Assembly: GCA_029262875.1 (NCBI GenBank)
Contig: JAJCYO010000115.1
Span: 32,050 to 96,049 of the forward strand
DNA length: 64,000 nucleotides
Direction: 5' to 3'
Source: Flavobacteriales bacterium
GTDB lineage: Bacteria; Bacteroidota; Bacteroidia; Flavobacteriales_E; Vicingaceae
Positions 27,847 through 36,900 of the stretch are shown piece by piece. The notes under the pieces are model-generated. The model worked only from the letters and a program-made list of their open reading frames with translations. It searched no databases and was not told where the DNA came from. The stretch's first letter is position 1. Each line of letters begins with the position of its first letter. A program made the translations under genes and the position numbers.

Positions 27847-28828
27847 ACTACTCTATCTTTTTATCTTGTTTCTAATTATTGGGTGCGGCAATGATACCGT
27901 GAAAGAAGTTATACCTGTTGTAGAAAAAGAGCCTACCCCACCAATTAAAATTGAAAGGCCTGAATTTAATGCAGATTCTGCTTATTTATATGTAAAAGAG
28001 CAAGTGGATTTTGGCCCTAGATTCCCTAATAATAAAGCACACGGAAAATGTGCCATCTATTTAGAGAATAAACTTAAGTCGTTTGGTTTAACTACAATGA
28101 CACAAATAGGTTCTGCTACTACTTTTAACAATCAAAAAATTACGATCAAGAACATTATTGGAGAATATAACCCTGATGCGAAAAAAAGAATATTGCTCTT
28201 TGCTCATTGGGATACTCGTCCTTTTGCAGACCAAGACACCAAAGACATGACTAAACCGATATTAGGAGCAAATGATGGTGCAAGTGGTGTTGGAATATTA
28301 ATGGAGGTTGCTAGGCAGTTAAGTATTAATCAACCGGCAATAGGTGTAGACATCATCTTCTTTGATGCTGAAGATTATGGTGAGCCAGCTGGCATGAACA
28401 ATACTTTATCTGAAACTTATTGTCTTGGATCTCAATATTGGGCAAAAAACATGCATAAAAAGGATTATTCTGCTGATTTTGGAATCTTATTAGATATGGC
28501 AGGTAATGCCAATGCATATTTTACTCAAGAAGCTATTTCTATGCGCTACGCTCCACATATTGTCCAAAAAGTATGGCATTATGGTAAATTACTGGGTTAT
28601 GGCAATCATTTTGTAAATAAATCTACCAATTTTGTTGGTACCGATGACCATCAATACGTCAATGAAATTGCGGGTATTCCTAGTATTGACATTATACATT
28701 ATGAAAGAGCCTCTGGAAATTTTCATTCAACCTGGCATACACATAACGATAATATGGATGTAATTGACAAATCAACGCTTTCTGCTGTTGGAGAAGTTCT
28801 ATTATATACAATTTATCAAGAAAAGTGA
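27836..28828 (+). CDS. M28 peptidase / glutaminyl-peptide cyclotransferase-like lipoprotein
   Basis: A 330-residue zinc enzyme, lipid-anchored in the envelope. Seen: lipoprotein signal (LLYLFILFLIIGC), then M28 metal-site motifs FAHWDTRPFAD, ANDGASGVG and FFDAEDYGEP, with a final HST-WHTHNDN region. This set and length resemble bacterial glutaminyl cyclases, which form N-terminal pyroglutamate, a common modification of Bacteroidota exported proteins whose signal is cut before Gln (as in several proteins here ending SxAQ). Aminopeptidase activity is the alternative. Its ATG is inside the end of cysS. Confidence 0.85.
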   Translation: MKNKLLYLFILFLIIGCGNDTVKEVIPVVEKEPTPPIKIERPEFNADSAYLYVKEQVDFGPRFPNNKAHGKCAIYLENKLKSFGLTTMTQIGSATTFNNQKITIKNIIGEYNPDAKKRILLFAHWDTRPFADQDTKDMTKPILGANDGASGVGILMEVARQLSINQPAIGVDIIFFDAEDYGEPAGMNNTLSETYCLGSQYWAKNMHKKDYSADFGILLDMAGNANAYFTQEAISMRYAPHIVQKVWHYGKLLGYGNHFVNKSTNFVGTDDHQYVNEIAGIPSIDIIHYERASGNFHSTWHTHNDNMDVIDKSTLSAVGEVLLYTIYQEK

Positions 28829-28857
28829 TTATTTTTTAACATGTTAGCCCTTCAATA

Positions 28858-28888
28858 TTGTGATATTTAATATATTATAATATATTTG
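28858..28888 (+). promoter_or_regulatory. Promoter for the tandem acidic lipoproteins
   Basis: TTG (28858-28860), a 20-bp spacer and TATATTTG (28881-28888): the best complete plus-strand match here to the Bacteroidota promoter consensus. It lies 29 bp before the first lipoprotein gene. Confidence 0.6.
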
Positions 28889-28916
28889 TAACCTTACTAA
28901 CTTAAATTTAAGAAAG

Positions 28917-29249
28917 ATGAAAAAAATATTTACACTATTAATGGTAGCAAGTATGTTTAGTTTAGTTGCTTGTGGACCATCAGAAGAAGAACAAGCTGCT
29001 GCAGAAGCTGAAGCTGAAGCAATGGTAAATGAAATGTTTGAAGGTTTAGAAGAAGAAATTGATGCTGCTGCTGAAGAAGTTGCTGAAGTTGAATTAGCTG
29101 AACACGTTTGTAATGATAACTGTACTGAAGAAGCATGTAGCTTTGCATGTGGCGAAAAAGGTCACGAATGTACTGATGCTTGTCACGCAGAAGAAGAAGG
29201 TGAGCATGAGCATGCAGAAGGTGAAGAGCATGATCACGATCATTCTTAA
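28917..29249 (+). CDS. Acidic lipoprotein with Cys/His-rich tail
   Basis: A 110-residue lipoprotein I do not recognise. Seen: lipoprotein signal with lipobox LVAC, a Glu/Ala-rich helix (EEEQAAAEAEAEAMVNEM, coiled-coil-like), then a tail with six cysteines in CxxxC-like spacing (HVCNDNC, EEAC, FAC, HEC, DAC) and a His-rich end (HEHAEGEEHDHDHS). The tail looks like a soft or transition metal-binding site. It is the upstream copy of a tandem pair; the two share about 109 nearly identical bases covering lipobox and helix. Its partner lacks the metal-like tail. Confidence 0.8.
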   Translation: MKKIFTLLMVASMFSLVACGPSEEEQAAAEAEAEAMVNEMFEGLEEEIDAAAEEVAEVELAEHVCNDNCTEEACSFACGEKGHECTDACHAEEEGEHEHAEGEEHDHDHS

Positions 29250-29443
29250 GAAGAATAATAAATACGTAATATAATCAATAACCTATAACACTTAATTAAA
29301 ATGAAAAAATTATTAGCAATGTTTATGGTAGCAGGTATCTTTAGTTTAGTTGCTTGTGGACCATCAGAAGAAGAACAAGCTGCTGCAGAAGCTGAAGCTG
29401 AAGCAATGGTAAACGAAATGTTTGAAGGATTAGAAGAGGAAAT
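28951..29443 (+). repeat. Direct repeat inside tandem lipoprotein genes
   Basis: Bases 28951-29059 and 29335-29443 (109 bp each, 384 bp apart) differ at only four positions by hand alignment. The repeat covers the end of the signal, the lipobox and the Glu/Ala helix, and stops where the tails diverge. This indicates recent duplication or gene conversion. Confidence 0.85.
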
Positions 29444-29549
29444 GGAAGAAGCAACTGAAGAAGTAGCTGAAGAAGCTGAGGCTGAAGAAGTTACTGAAGA
29501 AGAAGTTGAAGGTGAAGAAGAAGCTGAAGAAGAAGAAGCTGCTGAGTAA
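29301..29549 (+). CDS. Acidic lipoprotein, tandem paralog
   Basis: An 82-residue Glu-rich lipoprotein (signal KKLLAMFMVAGIFSLVAC), duplicate of the gene 50 bp upstream. The lipobox and helix (EEEQAAAEAEAEAMVNEMF) are the same, but the C-terminal third is replaced by a run of Glu/Ala with Val (EEVTEEEVEGEEEAEEEEAA) and there are no Cys or His. A polyanionic surface or divalent-cation-buffering role is imaginable but unproven. A strong terminator follows, so the two genes form one transcript. Confidence 0.78.
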   Translation: MKKLLAMFMVAGIFSLVACGPSEEEQAAAEAEAEAMVNEMFEGLEEEMEEATEEVAEEAEAEEVTEEEVEGEEEAEEEEAAE

Positions 29550-29570
29550 GACATTTACTTTAAAAAACAA

Positions 29571-29600
29571 AAAAGGTTCAACTAAGTTGAACCTTTTTTT
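29571..29600. terminator. Bidirectional terminator after the lipoprotein pair and folC
   Basis: Stem GGTTCAAC with GTTGAACC, loop TAA, and A/T tracts on both sides. It ends both the lipoprotein transcript and the convergent folC operon. Confidence 0.85.
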
Positions 29601-29612
29601 TATGGGCTATTT

Positions 29613-30830
29613 TCACAGAACTTCAGCTACAACAAACGTACTTCCTCCAATAAATATTAAATCATCAGCTAAAGCGTTTTCTTTTGCGGCATTTAATGCA
29701 TCACTAACGTCTTTGTACTTTTCACCCAACAATCCTTTTTGCTTTCCTAATTTTATTAACTCGTCAACATGTAATGCCCTTGGGATATTCGCTTGGCAAA
29801 AGTAATACTGTGCTTTTTTTGGTAACATATCAAGCACGTCATCAATTGATTTATCGTTAACAGCTCCAAAAACAAAATGCAAGTGATTATAAGCTGTCTT
29901 TTCTATTTGGTCTATAATTTCTTTAACTCCTTCTTTATTATGTCCTGTATCGCATATCGTCAAGGGCGCAGTCTCCAAAATTTGCCATCTACCTAACAAC
30001 CCCGTATTCTCTACAACAGACAACAACCCTGCTTCAATATTTTCTTCAGAAACTTCCCATTCATTTTTTTTAAGAATCTGAAGAGCTACTAAACAGCTTT
30101 TTTGGTTTTTTTGCTGGTAATTCCCTTTTAAATCTGTCTGGTAAATTCGATTCATTTCTGAATCTGCAAAATAAATAGGAGCACTAACTTCCTTCGCTTT
30201 TTGCATAAAAACAGGTTTTGTTGCATTATGGGTTTCTCCAACAATTACTGGAATTTGAGGTTTAATGATACCAGCTTTTTCTTCAGCAATCACTTCTAAT
30301 GTATCTCCTAAAAATTGAGTATGGTCTATTCCTATATTCGTAATTACCGAAAGCTCTGGTGTAATCACGTTGGTCGAATCTAACCTTCCCCCTAATCCTG
30401 TTTCCACAATGGCAATATCGACTTTTTTCCGAGCAAAATAATCAAATGCCAAACCAACAGTCCACTCAAAGAAAGAAAGGTTTATCTCTTCAAATTTGGC
30501 TTTATACTGCTCCACGAATTCGACCACATCGCTCTCAGCAATCATTTCACCATTCACCTTAATTCGCTCTCTAAAATCTTTTAAATGAGGAGAAGTGTAT
30601 AATCCAACCTTATACCCTGCTTCTTGTAAAATTGAAGCCAACATGTGAGACGTAGATCCTTTACCGTTAGTTCCAGCAATGTGAATTGACTTAAACTTAT
30701 TTTCTGGGTGATCTAATAAATCACATAGTAAATGAGTATTAGACAAATCTACTTTATAAGCAGCCTGACCAACTCTTTGATACATTGGCAATTGAGTAAA
30801 TAGGTAAGCTAAAGTTTGATTGTAATTCAT
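29613..30830 (-). CDS. folC: Folylpolyglutamate synthase / dihydrofolate synthase
   Basis: ATP-dependent Mur-ligase-like enzyme of folate metabolism that adds glutamate to dihydropteroate and folates, 405 residues. Seen: P-loop GTNGKGST (53-60), the omega-loop region (TSPHLKDFRERIKVNG), ETGLGGRLDSTN and a C-terminal GHNKEGVKEI. Its ATG shares one base with the stop of the TonB-like gene (TAATG), so it is the last cistron of the exbB-exbD-tonB-folC operon, an arrangement without clear functional logic that is known from flavobacteria. Confidence 0.94.
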   Translation of the reverse strand: MNYNQTLAYLFTQLPMYQRVGQAAYKVDLSNTHLLCDLLDHPENKFKSIHIAGTNGKGSTSHMLASILQEAGYKVGLYTSPHLKDFRERIKVNGEMIAESDVVEFVEQYKAKFEEINLSFFEWTVGLAFDYFARKKVDIAIVETGLGGRLDSTNVITPELSVITNIGIDHTQFLGDTLEVIAEEKAGIIKPQIPVIVGETHNATKPVFMQKAKEVSAPIYFADSEMNRIYQTDLKGNYQQKNQKSCLVALQILKKNEWEVSEENIEAGLLSVVENTGLLGRWQILETAPLTICDTGHNKEGVKEIIDQIEKTAYNHLHFVFGAVNDKSIDDVLDMLPKKAQYYFCQANIPRALHVDELIKLGKQKGLLGEKYKDVSDALNAAKENALADDLIFIGGSTFVVAEVL

Positions 30831-31588
30831 TAATTAAGAATGAAAACAAAGGTCATTGTTCCTTTTTGCTCGAATGGAGCACTCGCATCTTTTTTAAACT
30901 TCGCCTTATAGGCCGCTTCTTCTGCTTTTTTCTGAAGAATAGGATTCGTTGTAGTCGATCCTCTTGCCCCAGCCTTTGCTTTAATCACTTTTCCATCTCT
31001 ATCCACAACAATATCAACTACTACAGTTCCATCTTTTTGGGTAGGATTATCAGGTTTTTTAAAACTTACCTTTCCTCTACCACCCAAACTAAAACCAATT
31101 CCATTACTTGGTCCCGTATTTGGCCCATTACTGTTAGCGTTAGAATTGTTGCTATTATTAGAATTAGAGTTGCTGTTATTATTATTATCGGAAGAGTTAT
31201 TCGAATTATTTAAGGCATCCAAAGCACTATTCAAATCATCACTTACTGTTTGCTCTTGAGTCTCTGAAGTATTATTGTTGTTTGATGCATTTAAATCTAC
31301 AGTCTCATTATCTGTTGTCTGAACATTTTCTTGACTCGAATTGCTCTCAGATGTTTCGGAATCATTTGTTGCATTACTTGAAGAACTTTCATTGTCTTCA
31401 GTGGGATTTTCCTCAGCCGGAGAACCTCCTCCACTATCGCCAAAATTAATCATCATTGCTCCCTCATTTGGTGGCGGTGGATCTTGATAATTCATTCCAA
31501 ACGAAATGAATAGCAACAACAATAGTAGGTGAACTAAGATAGTCCCTATTATTCCTGACCTACTATTTTTATCCTGTACTAATTCCAT
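30830..31588 (-). CDS. TonB-family energy transducer
   Basis: A 252-residue protein that couples ExbB/ExbD proton flux to outer-membrane receptors. Seen: one N-terminal membrane helix (about 14-32; IIGTILVHLLLLLLFISFGM), a periplasmic spacer of very low complexity (Asn/Ser-rich, about 55-160) instead of the usual Pro-rich rod, and a C-terminal TonB-type beta domain (GTVVVDIVVDRDGKVIKAKA, ending FVFILN). It sits between exbD and folC, overlapping folC by one base. The Asn/Ser spacer may be flexible rather than rigid. Confidence 0.87.
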   Translation of the reverse strand: MELVQDKNSRSGIIGTILVHLLLLLLFISFGMNYQDPPPPNEGAMMINFGDSGGGSPAEENPTEDNESSSSNATNDSETSESNSSQENVQTTDNETVDLNASNNNNTSETQEQTVSDDLNSALDALNNSNNSSDNNNNSNSNSNNSNNSNANSNGPNTGPSNGIGFSLGGRGKVSFKKPDNPTQKDGTVVVDIVVDRDGKVIKAKAGARGSTTTNPILQKKAEEAAYKAKFKKDASAPFEQKGTMTFVFILN

Positions 31589-31626
31589 TTTATTAATAGA
31601 TGTGCTGAAAAGGCTTATTCCATAAA

Positions 31627-32022
31627 TTAATTTGGCTTTGTTGCCAAAACCAATTTTAACTTGTTTCTATTGGCTATATCCATAATCACTACAACATTTT
31701 CAATTGGCACTGATTTTTCTGCTCTTAAAATGATTCCTGGATCTTCTTCCCCTTCTACTAAAGCCAATAATTGGTTTTCTATTTCTTGTTCTGTTACCTC
31801 GTCCTTATTCACAAAATATTTTAAATCTTCTGTTATACTAACATTAACCGTTTGTGGGCTAGGTTTAGGATTAGATGTTGCTTTTGGAAGAAGTACTTCC
31901 AAGGCATTCGGACTAATCAATGTAGAAGCAATAATGAAAAATATAAGCAATAGAAATACGATGTCAGTCATACTCGACATGTTAAAATTCGTACTTACTC
32001 TATTTTTTGATCTTATCGCCAT
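31627..32022 (-). CDS. exbD: ExbD/TolR biopolymer transport protein
   Basis: A 131-residue proton-channel subunit. Seen: cytoplasmic N-terminal tail, one membrane helix (about 17-40) containing the conserved aspartate in MTDIVFLLLIFFIIAS, and a periplasmic domain. Its start overlaps the exbB stop by one base (TAATG), and tonB follows after 38 bp. With ExbB and TonB it powers uptake by SusC/TonB-dependent receptors. Confidence 0.92.
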   Translation of the reverse strand: MAIRSKNRVSTNFNMSSMTDIVFLLLIFFIIASTLISPNALEVLLPKATSNPKPSPQTVNVSITEDLKYFVNKDEVTEQEIENQLLALVEGEEDPGIILRAEKSVPIENVVVIMDIANRNKLKLVLATKPN

Positions 32023-32738
32023 TATACTGCAGGTTCGTGTAAAATATCTAAAAACTCTGTTGTTCTAGCTTCCATTACAAAAACAATTTTTTCAACTCTT
32101 GCTACTAAGGTATTGTAACCTATATAAGCAATAATACCAACAATTAACCCTGCAACGGTCGTAACCATCGCTGTAAAAATACCATCAGATAGTGTAGTTA
32201 AATCTACACCTCCACCACCTGTAGCCATTTTATGAAACACCAATATCATCCCAATTACTGTCCCTAAAAATCCAATCATAGGGGCTGCACCAGAAATGGT
32301 AGCCAATGTTGAGAGGTTTTTTTCTAACTTATTCAACTCCAGTTTACCTGTTGTTTCCACAGCAGTACCAATATCACTTAAAGGTTTTCCTATTCTGGTA
32401 ATCCCTTTTTCTATCATTTTAGCAATGGGTGATGCATTTGCATTACACAATACTTTGGCAGCATCAATTTTGCCGTCCAAAATGTTGTCTTTTATTTGAT
32501 TCATAAAATTCGAATCTTCTTTACTTGCCTTTTTAATTACTAAAAATCGCTCAATAATAATATACACTGCCAAGATTGATAGCACCAATAAGGTAATCAT
32601 GATAACTGCTCCACCAACTCCTCCAGAACTAACCAGTTCCCATAAAGTGAGTGTCTTTTCCTCAGGAACAATAGCCTCAGCAATTTCAGTTGTAGGAGAA
32701 TTTCCTACATTCATTTGTAATAAAAAGTTCTTCAACAT
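32022..32738 (-). CDS. exbB: ExbB/TolQ/MotA proton channel protein
   Basis: A 238-residue inner-membrane proton channel. Seen: three membrane helices (about 35-62, 145-172 and 185-215), the family signature ATISGAAPMIGFLGTVIGM and, in the last helix, MVTTVAGLIVGIIAYIGYN. It is the first gene of the exbB-exbD-tonB-folC operon. A perfect 14-bp palindrome lies about 50 bp upstream of the start (see separate entry) and could be an operator. Confidence 0.93.
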   Translation of the reverse strand: MLKNFLLQMNVGNSPTTEIAEAIVPEEKTLTLWELVSSGGVGGAVIMITLLVLSILAVYIIIERFLVIKKASKEDSNFMNQIKDNILDGKIDAAKVLCNANASPIAKMIEKGITRIGKPLSDIGTAVETTGKLELNKLEKNLSTLATISGAAPMIGFLGTVIGMILVFHKMATGGGGVDLTTLSDGIFTAMVTTVAGLIVGIIAYIGYNTLVARVEKIVFVMEARTTEFLDILHEPAV

Positions 32739-32788
32739 TTCTTTAAATTTAGATCTATTCTAAGCTAAAATACGATTATGGCTAACTG

Positions 32789-32802
32789 CTAATTATAATT
32801 AG
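32789..32802. promoter_or_regulatory. Palindrome upstream of exbB (possible operator)
   Basis: CTAATTATAATTAG, a perfect 14-bp inverted repeat flanked by TGGC and GCCA, located 51 bp before the exbB start and 49 bp after the DUF4421 gene stop. It could be an operator or, with its flanks, a weak terminator hairpin for the upstream operon. Confidence 0.35.
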
Positions 32803-32850
32803 TGCCAGAATTGTAAACAGTAAAATGTTAGTTTTTATTGTCTTTGGAAA

Positions 32851-33948
32851 TTATTCAACCTTAGATTTTAAGGCTTTTTTGTCTTCACGATTTTTTTTAA
32901 TCTTCTTCAAATCAAATCTTTTTCCCACAAAAAGATTAATCATACTAGTACCCGGGCTAAACTCATAATTATCGATTTTTATAGAACCTACTGAACCCTG
33001 TATTGTAAGTCCAATAAGGAAAGATTTATGCTCATATCCTGCTGCAAAACGATAGGCAAAACGAGCAGTAGCTCCTTGTTTAGATCCTCTATCTAATCCA
33101 TTCAATTTTGTTCGAATATCTTTTATTCCTACTCCTGGAATCATAGAGAAATTCATAAATACTTTTTTTGCAATAACTACCGAGTAGGTATATCCAATGG
33201 CAAGACCATATGAAGTTGATCTATAGAAGCTAATGTCAAAGCTATCCCTTACAGTAGATGGTAAACTATCTGGAACAAATCCACCTGATGTCGAAGCTCC
33301 ATCAATATTAAAAAATGGTCCAAATAATAAACTTCCTGCACTTTTGTTTTGTGTTTCATTTCTCACATAAGCTGCACGATAAGAAAACTTTTTATTATTA
33401 TAAATATAATAGGCCGAAGCGCCAAATGAAAAACTATTCATATCTGGCAATTGCGGAAAAATTGAATCGTTTGGCACATAATTAATCCCTAAAGTTGTAT
33501 CGGAAACAGCAAAAGTAGCATGATTTTTAAGGTAAAACCCCTTATATTTCTGATAAAACGCGTCAACAACAAACCATTTACTGTATATACTTAATTGCGT
33601 ATCAAAACGCTTAGTCTTTCCTTTATTTCTATCTGATACTTCTCCAGATGGTAGTCCCATTGTAAAACCAAGCCCTAACCATTTATAATTGAAAGCAAAA
33701 CCAAGATCAAGTGCTCCAGCTGGTTCTAAACTTAAAGCCTGCTTATCGTTATCGTTTGTGATATCTAACTTCGTAGATTTAATGGCATTCATAAATTTCA
33801 ACAGAAGCTTATCAGTATGGCTAGTGTAGTAGATATTTTCAGAGGATGCAGTATCTTTTCCTGTTAAAACACCTACATCTGCATTTACTTGAGAAAATAA
33901 GGGGTAAGCCAATAGAATAAAAAGGATTGTTGTTGTGATTCTAATCAT
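32851..33948 (-). CDS. DUF4421 outer-membrane protein
   Basis: A 365-residue protein predicted to form a beta barrel. Seen: signal peptide (RITTTILFILLAYPLFSQ), a domain with the DUF4421 pattern (SLEPAGALDLGFAFNYKWLGLGFTM), and alternating hydrophobic/aromatic strands to the end (AFYQKYKGFYLKNH, YIYNNKKFSYRAAYVRN). The C-terminal ~20 residues are highly basic (KKIKKNREDKKALKSK), which is unusual for a barrel end and may be a periplasmic or cytoplasmic tail. It follows the PorU2-like gene by 9 bp, so it belongs to that operon and may be a partner or anchor of it. Confidence 0.8.
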   Translation of the reverse strand: MIRITTTILFILLAYPLFSQVNADVGVLTGKDTASSENIYYTSHTDKLLLKFMNAIKSTKLDITNDNDKQALSLEPAGALDLGFAFNYKWLGLGFTMGLPSGEVSDRNKGKTKRFDTQLSIYSKWFVVDAFYQKYKGFYLKNHATFAVSDTTLGINYVPNDSIFPQLPDMNSFSFGASAYYIYNNKKFSYRAAYVRNETQNKSAGSLLFGPFFNIDGASTSGGFVPDSLPSTVRDSFDISFYRSTSYGLAIGYTYSVVIAKKVFMNFSMIPGVGIKDIRTKLNGLDRGSKQGATARFAYRFAAGYEHKSFLIGLTIQGSVGSIKIDNYEFSPGTSMINLFVGKRFDLKKIKKNREDKKALKSKVE

Positions 33949-33957
33949 AAAATAAAA

Positions 33958-36900
33958 CTATCGAAACAAATACATTTTACCAAATCCTTTCTTAAAATAT
34001 CCATCAGCCGAAGTTTCTCTGTGCTCAATATCATCAGAATTAATCTTTGTGATAACCCTGTAAAGGTAAAGTCCATTTGCCAATCGATCACCATAAGTAT
34101 CGGTTCCATCCCAAGCAAAATCGGTTATATTTCTTCCAATATTAATAGCTCCTAATTCATTTTTATGTATCTCTCGAACTACTTTCCCTGTAATGGTCAT
34201 AATTTGGATTTTAAAGATGTCTGGAACTTCACTTCCAGTTAACGTAAACACAAACCTTGTTGATGTTGTAAACGGGTTAGGGTAATTTAAAATATTAGTA
34301 ATGGTTGACCTATTGATCACCTCAAAGCCAATGATGTAATCAAAATTTCCAGAATTATTTTTAGTTCTATCGCTCGCTTGTACTCTTAATTTATATTTTC
34401 CGTCTACAGGGAAATCTCCTTGCATGATAATTTTTGAATTATTTTTAGGCAATGATGCTGGTATAAACTGCATGTTTTCTACTCCTCCTGAATTAAAATA
34501 AATTCTTTTTTCTACTCCATTTGGATTCGTAATATAGACCGCATAATCAGAAGTATCATTCAATAATAAAAATTGGTTTTCATCCGTTAATTCCATAACG
34601 ATGTTCGCTTTTGGAGAAACAATATCTCCATCCAAAATATGAATGCCGTCAAAAGTGACATCCAAAATTGGATTAATGTTATCCGAATTCACATAAAAAG
34701 GAATTTGAGCAACATTGTTAAAATGATACTTTTCCAATTGATCATTGTTTGGGTTAACATCTATTAATAGACTATTTATCCCACCCATTCCAAAAGTGGA
34801 AAAAGTGATTGATGCAATTAAAACACTATCGGATAGCAATGGTTTTTGTCTTGGATAAGGCAAAAATTGAAGGTTATTATTTTTATCTAACACCACAAAA
34901 GATATCAGCAAACTATCCATATCGTACCTACTGATATTTTTTACTGCTATCGTCATTGTTATATCTACCCCCTCTTCAACCGTATCATTTTGAAAAGTGA
35001 AATTAATATTAGGGTCTAACGCTGCTTCAGGAACTCCAGTATAAGTTACTTGCCACCTATCCAATTGGGGTGCTGTTAACAGTGAGTCATCTGACAAATA
35101 AGCATTTAACTTCAAATAGGGATAAACCGCAGCATCTATTCGTCCCGTGATACTAATATCTCCTGAATCCGTTGGCAAATTAGCTAACGTAGGTAAAGGT
35201 GTTTCGTTTCCACTCGCATCAACCCCAATAACACTTAAAACTGTACTGTCTTTTGTTGAAGGAGATTCTAATGGAGTCATTCTCCATGATAGGGAATCCC
35301 AACTTACAGCTGGGCCTAAAATTTCTGAATAAATATTGGCATAGTTTGCACTCGTACTAAGAGAAGTTGTTAAGTTTAGATTTTTATGGGGGATAGAATC
35401 TCCTATTACTTCTATCGTTGATCCAAGATTACCTTTTTGATGGTAGAAAATAAATGGATACAGGTTAGGAATTGTAGGCAATTGAGTTGCTCCCATATTG
35501 GTGCCAAGGTAATTCCTCAAGCTTGGTGGCATAGAATCGGTAAAACTAACAAGGTTAACAATATAACATGACCACATAACAATATGGTTACCACTAGGAA
35601 CAGTATCTTTTATAAAACTTTCTAATGCTGCCATTTGCGTGGCATTGTGCCTAAAAACAAAATAGTTTTCATAGGAAGAACTATTTGCACCAGGAACATT
35701 TGTTTGTCCTGAGTTCCTGTCGTCAGCGGACCAAGGTTCTAAGGTTACAGAGTCAAGTACTGCAACATGGATAGCTGTAGGAGTTCCATATGCATTTCTG
35801 CCTTTTATATCAGAATCCAGCATGTAATTAACCAAATTCAATTCAACCCAATCCGCTTTACCTTGATTGTTAACTTTTAATTGCTTGATGTCATTGACAA
35901 AGTTAAATTGTCTGATCGGCCTATTGTGCGTGACAAATTGATAGCCGTCATTTTCAAACTGAAAGAAATGATCTTGTTCCCAGCCTTCTTTTCCTTTAAT
36001 GTATTGAAATGATCTTAACCTCCAACTATAACCAGTTGCATCAACAGAATCTTTACTCACTCTCCAAAAATAAACTGTACTATCAGGCAGGGTGAGTGGT
36101 AGGTTTGGAGTCCAACTAACTACTCCTCCTGTCTGATTAACCATAGTTGTTTCTAATACTGGACTGTTAAAATAATCAGTTGTATCTATCTCAAATATAT
36201 AGTCTTTTGCTGGCTCAAATGGAAATGCCGTAGATGCTTTTAATGTAATATCAGTTGAATCAGGGACTATCATATATTCATAGGGGTATATCGGTATTAT
36301 CTCACCTGATAAAATGTTTAGGGTAGTTGTAACGGTATTGTTATTCTCGAAACTTTCTACAACTGTATTTATTGCATCAACAGTAATGGTAAATGTATTC
36401 AATCCTAATCCTCTTACAACATCCACCGGCATCCTAAAAGAAATCGTTTCTTGATAATTTGTTCCAGGAAAAGTTGCTGTATAAACGGTATCAACAAAGA
36501 CTTGGTCTGGATAGTCTCTTACTACTTCCAATACAATAGTATCATTTACCGCTTTTCCCAAATTAGTAACTAAAACGTTGATATCGAATGAATCAATATC
36601 TGAAGTTACCACGGTTGGATTAAAAGTGATTGTACTTGATTCTATCATATAATCAGGGAATTCAAAAGTATTTAATACTACAGAAGGGTCTCCATGAAGT
36701 GTAACATTCAAAGCAGTTGAGTTACTAAAATTCTCTACTCCTACACTCGGTTGTTGTGTTTGTAATATGGCGCCTTTGATATGGCGTCCTATACTTTCTC
36801 CATAATTTGTATAAGACATGTTCTTATAGAATTGAGAGGCGTATGCATTTAAAGTAGATGACAAGGATAGATCAACTGATGATAAAAATCCTATTACACC

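Noticed and set aside
29246..29554. 102-codon minus-strand frame rich in Ser/Ala across the second acidic lipoprotein
   Set aside because: Complement of the GAA/GCT-rich lipoprotein gene; polySer translation is a compositional artefact.
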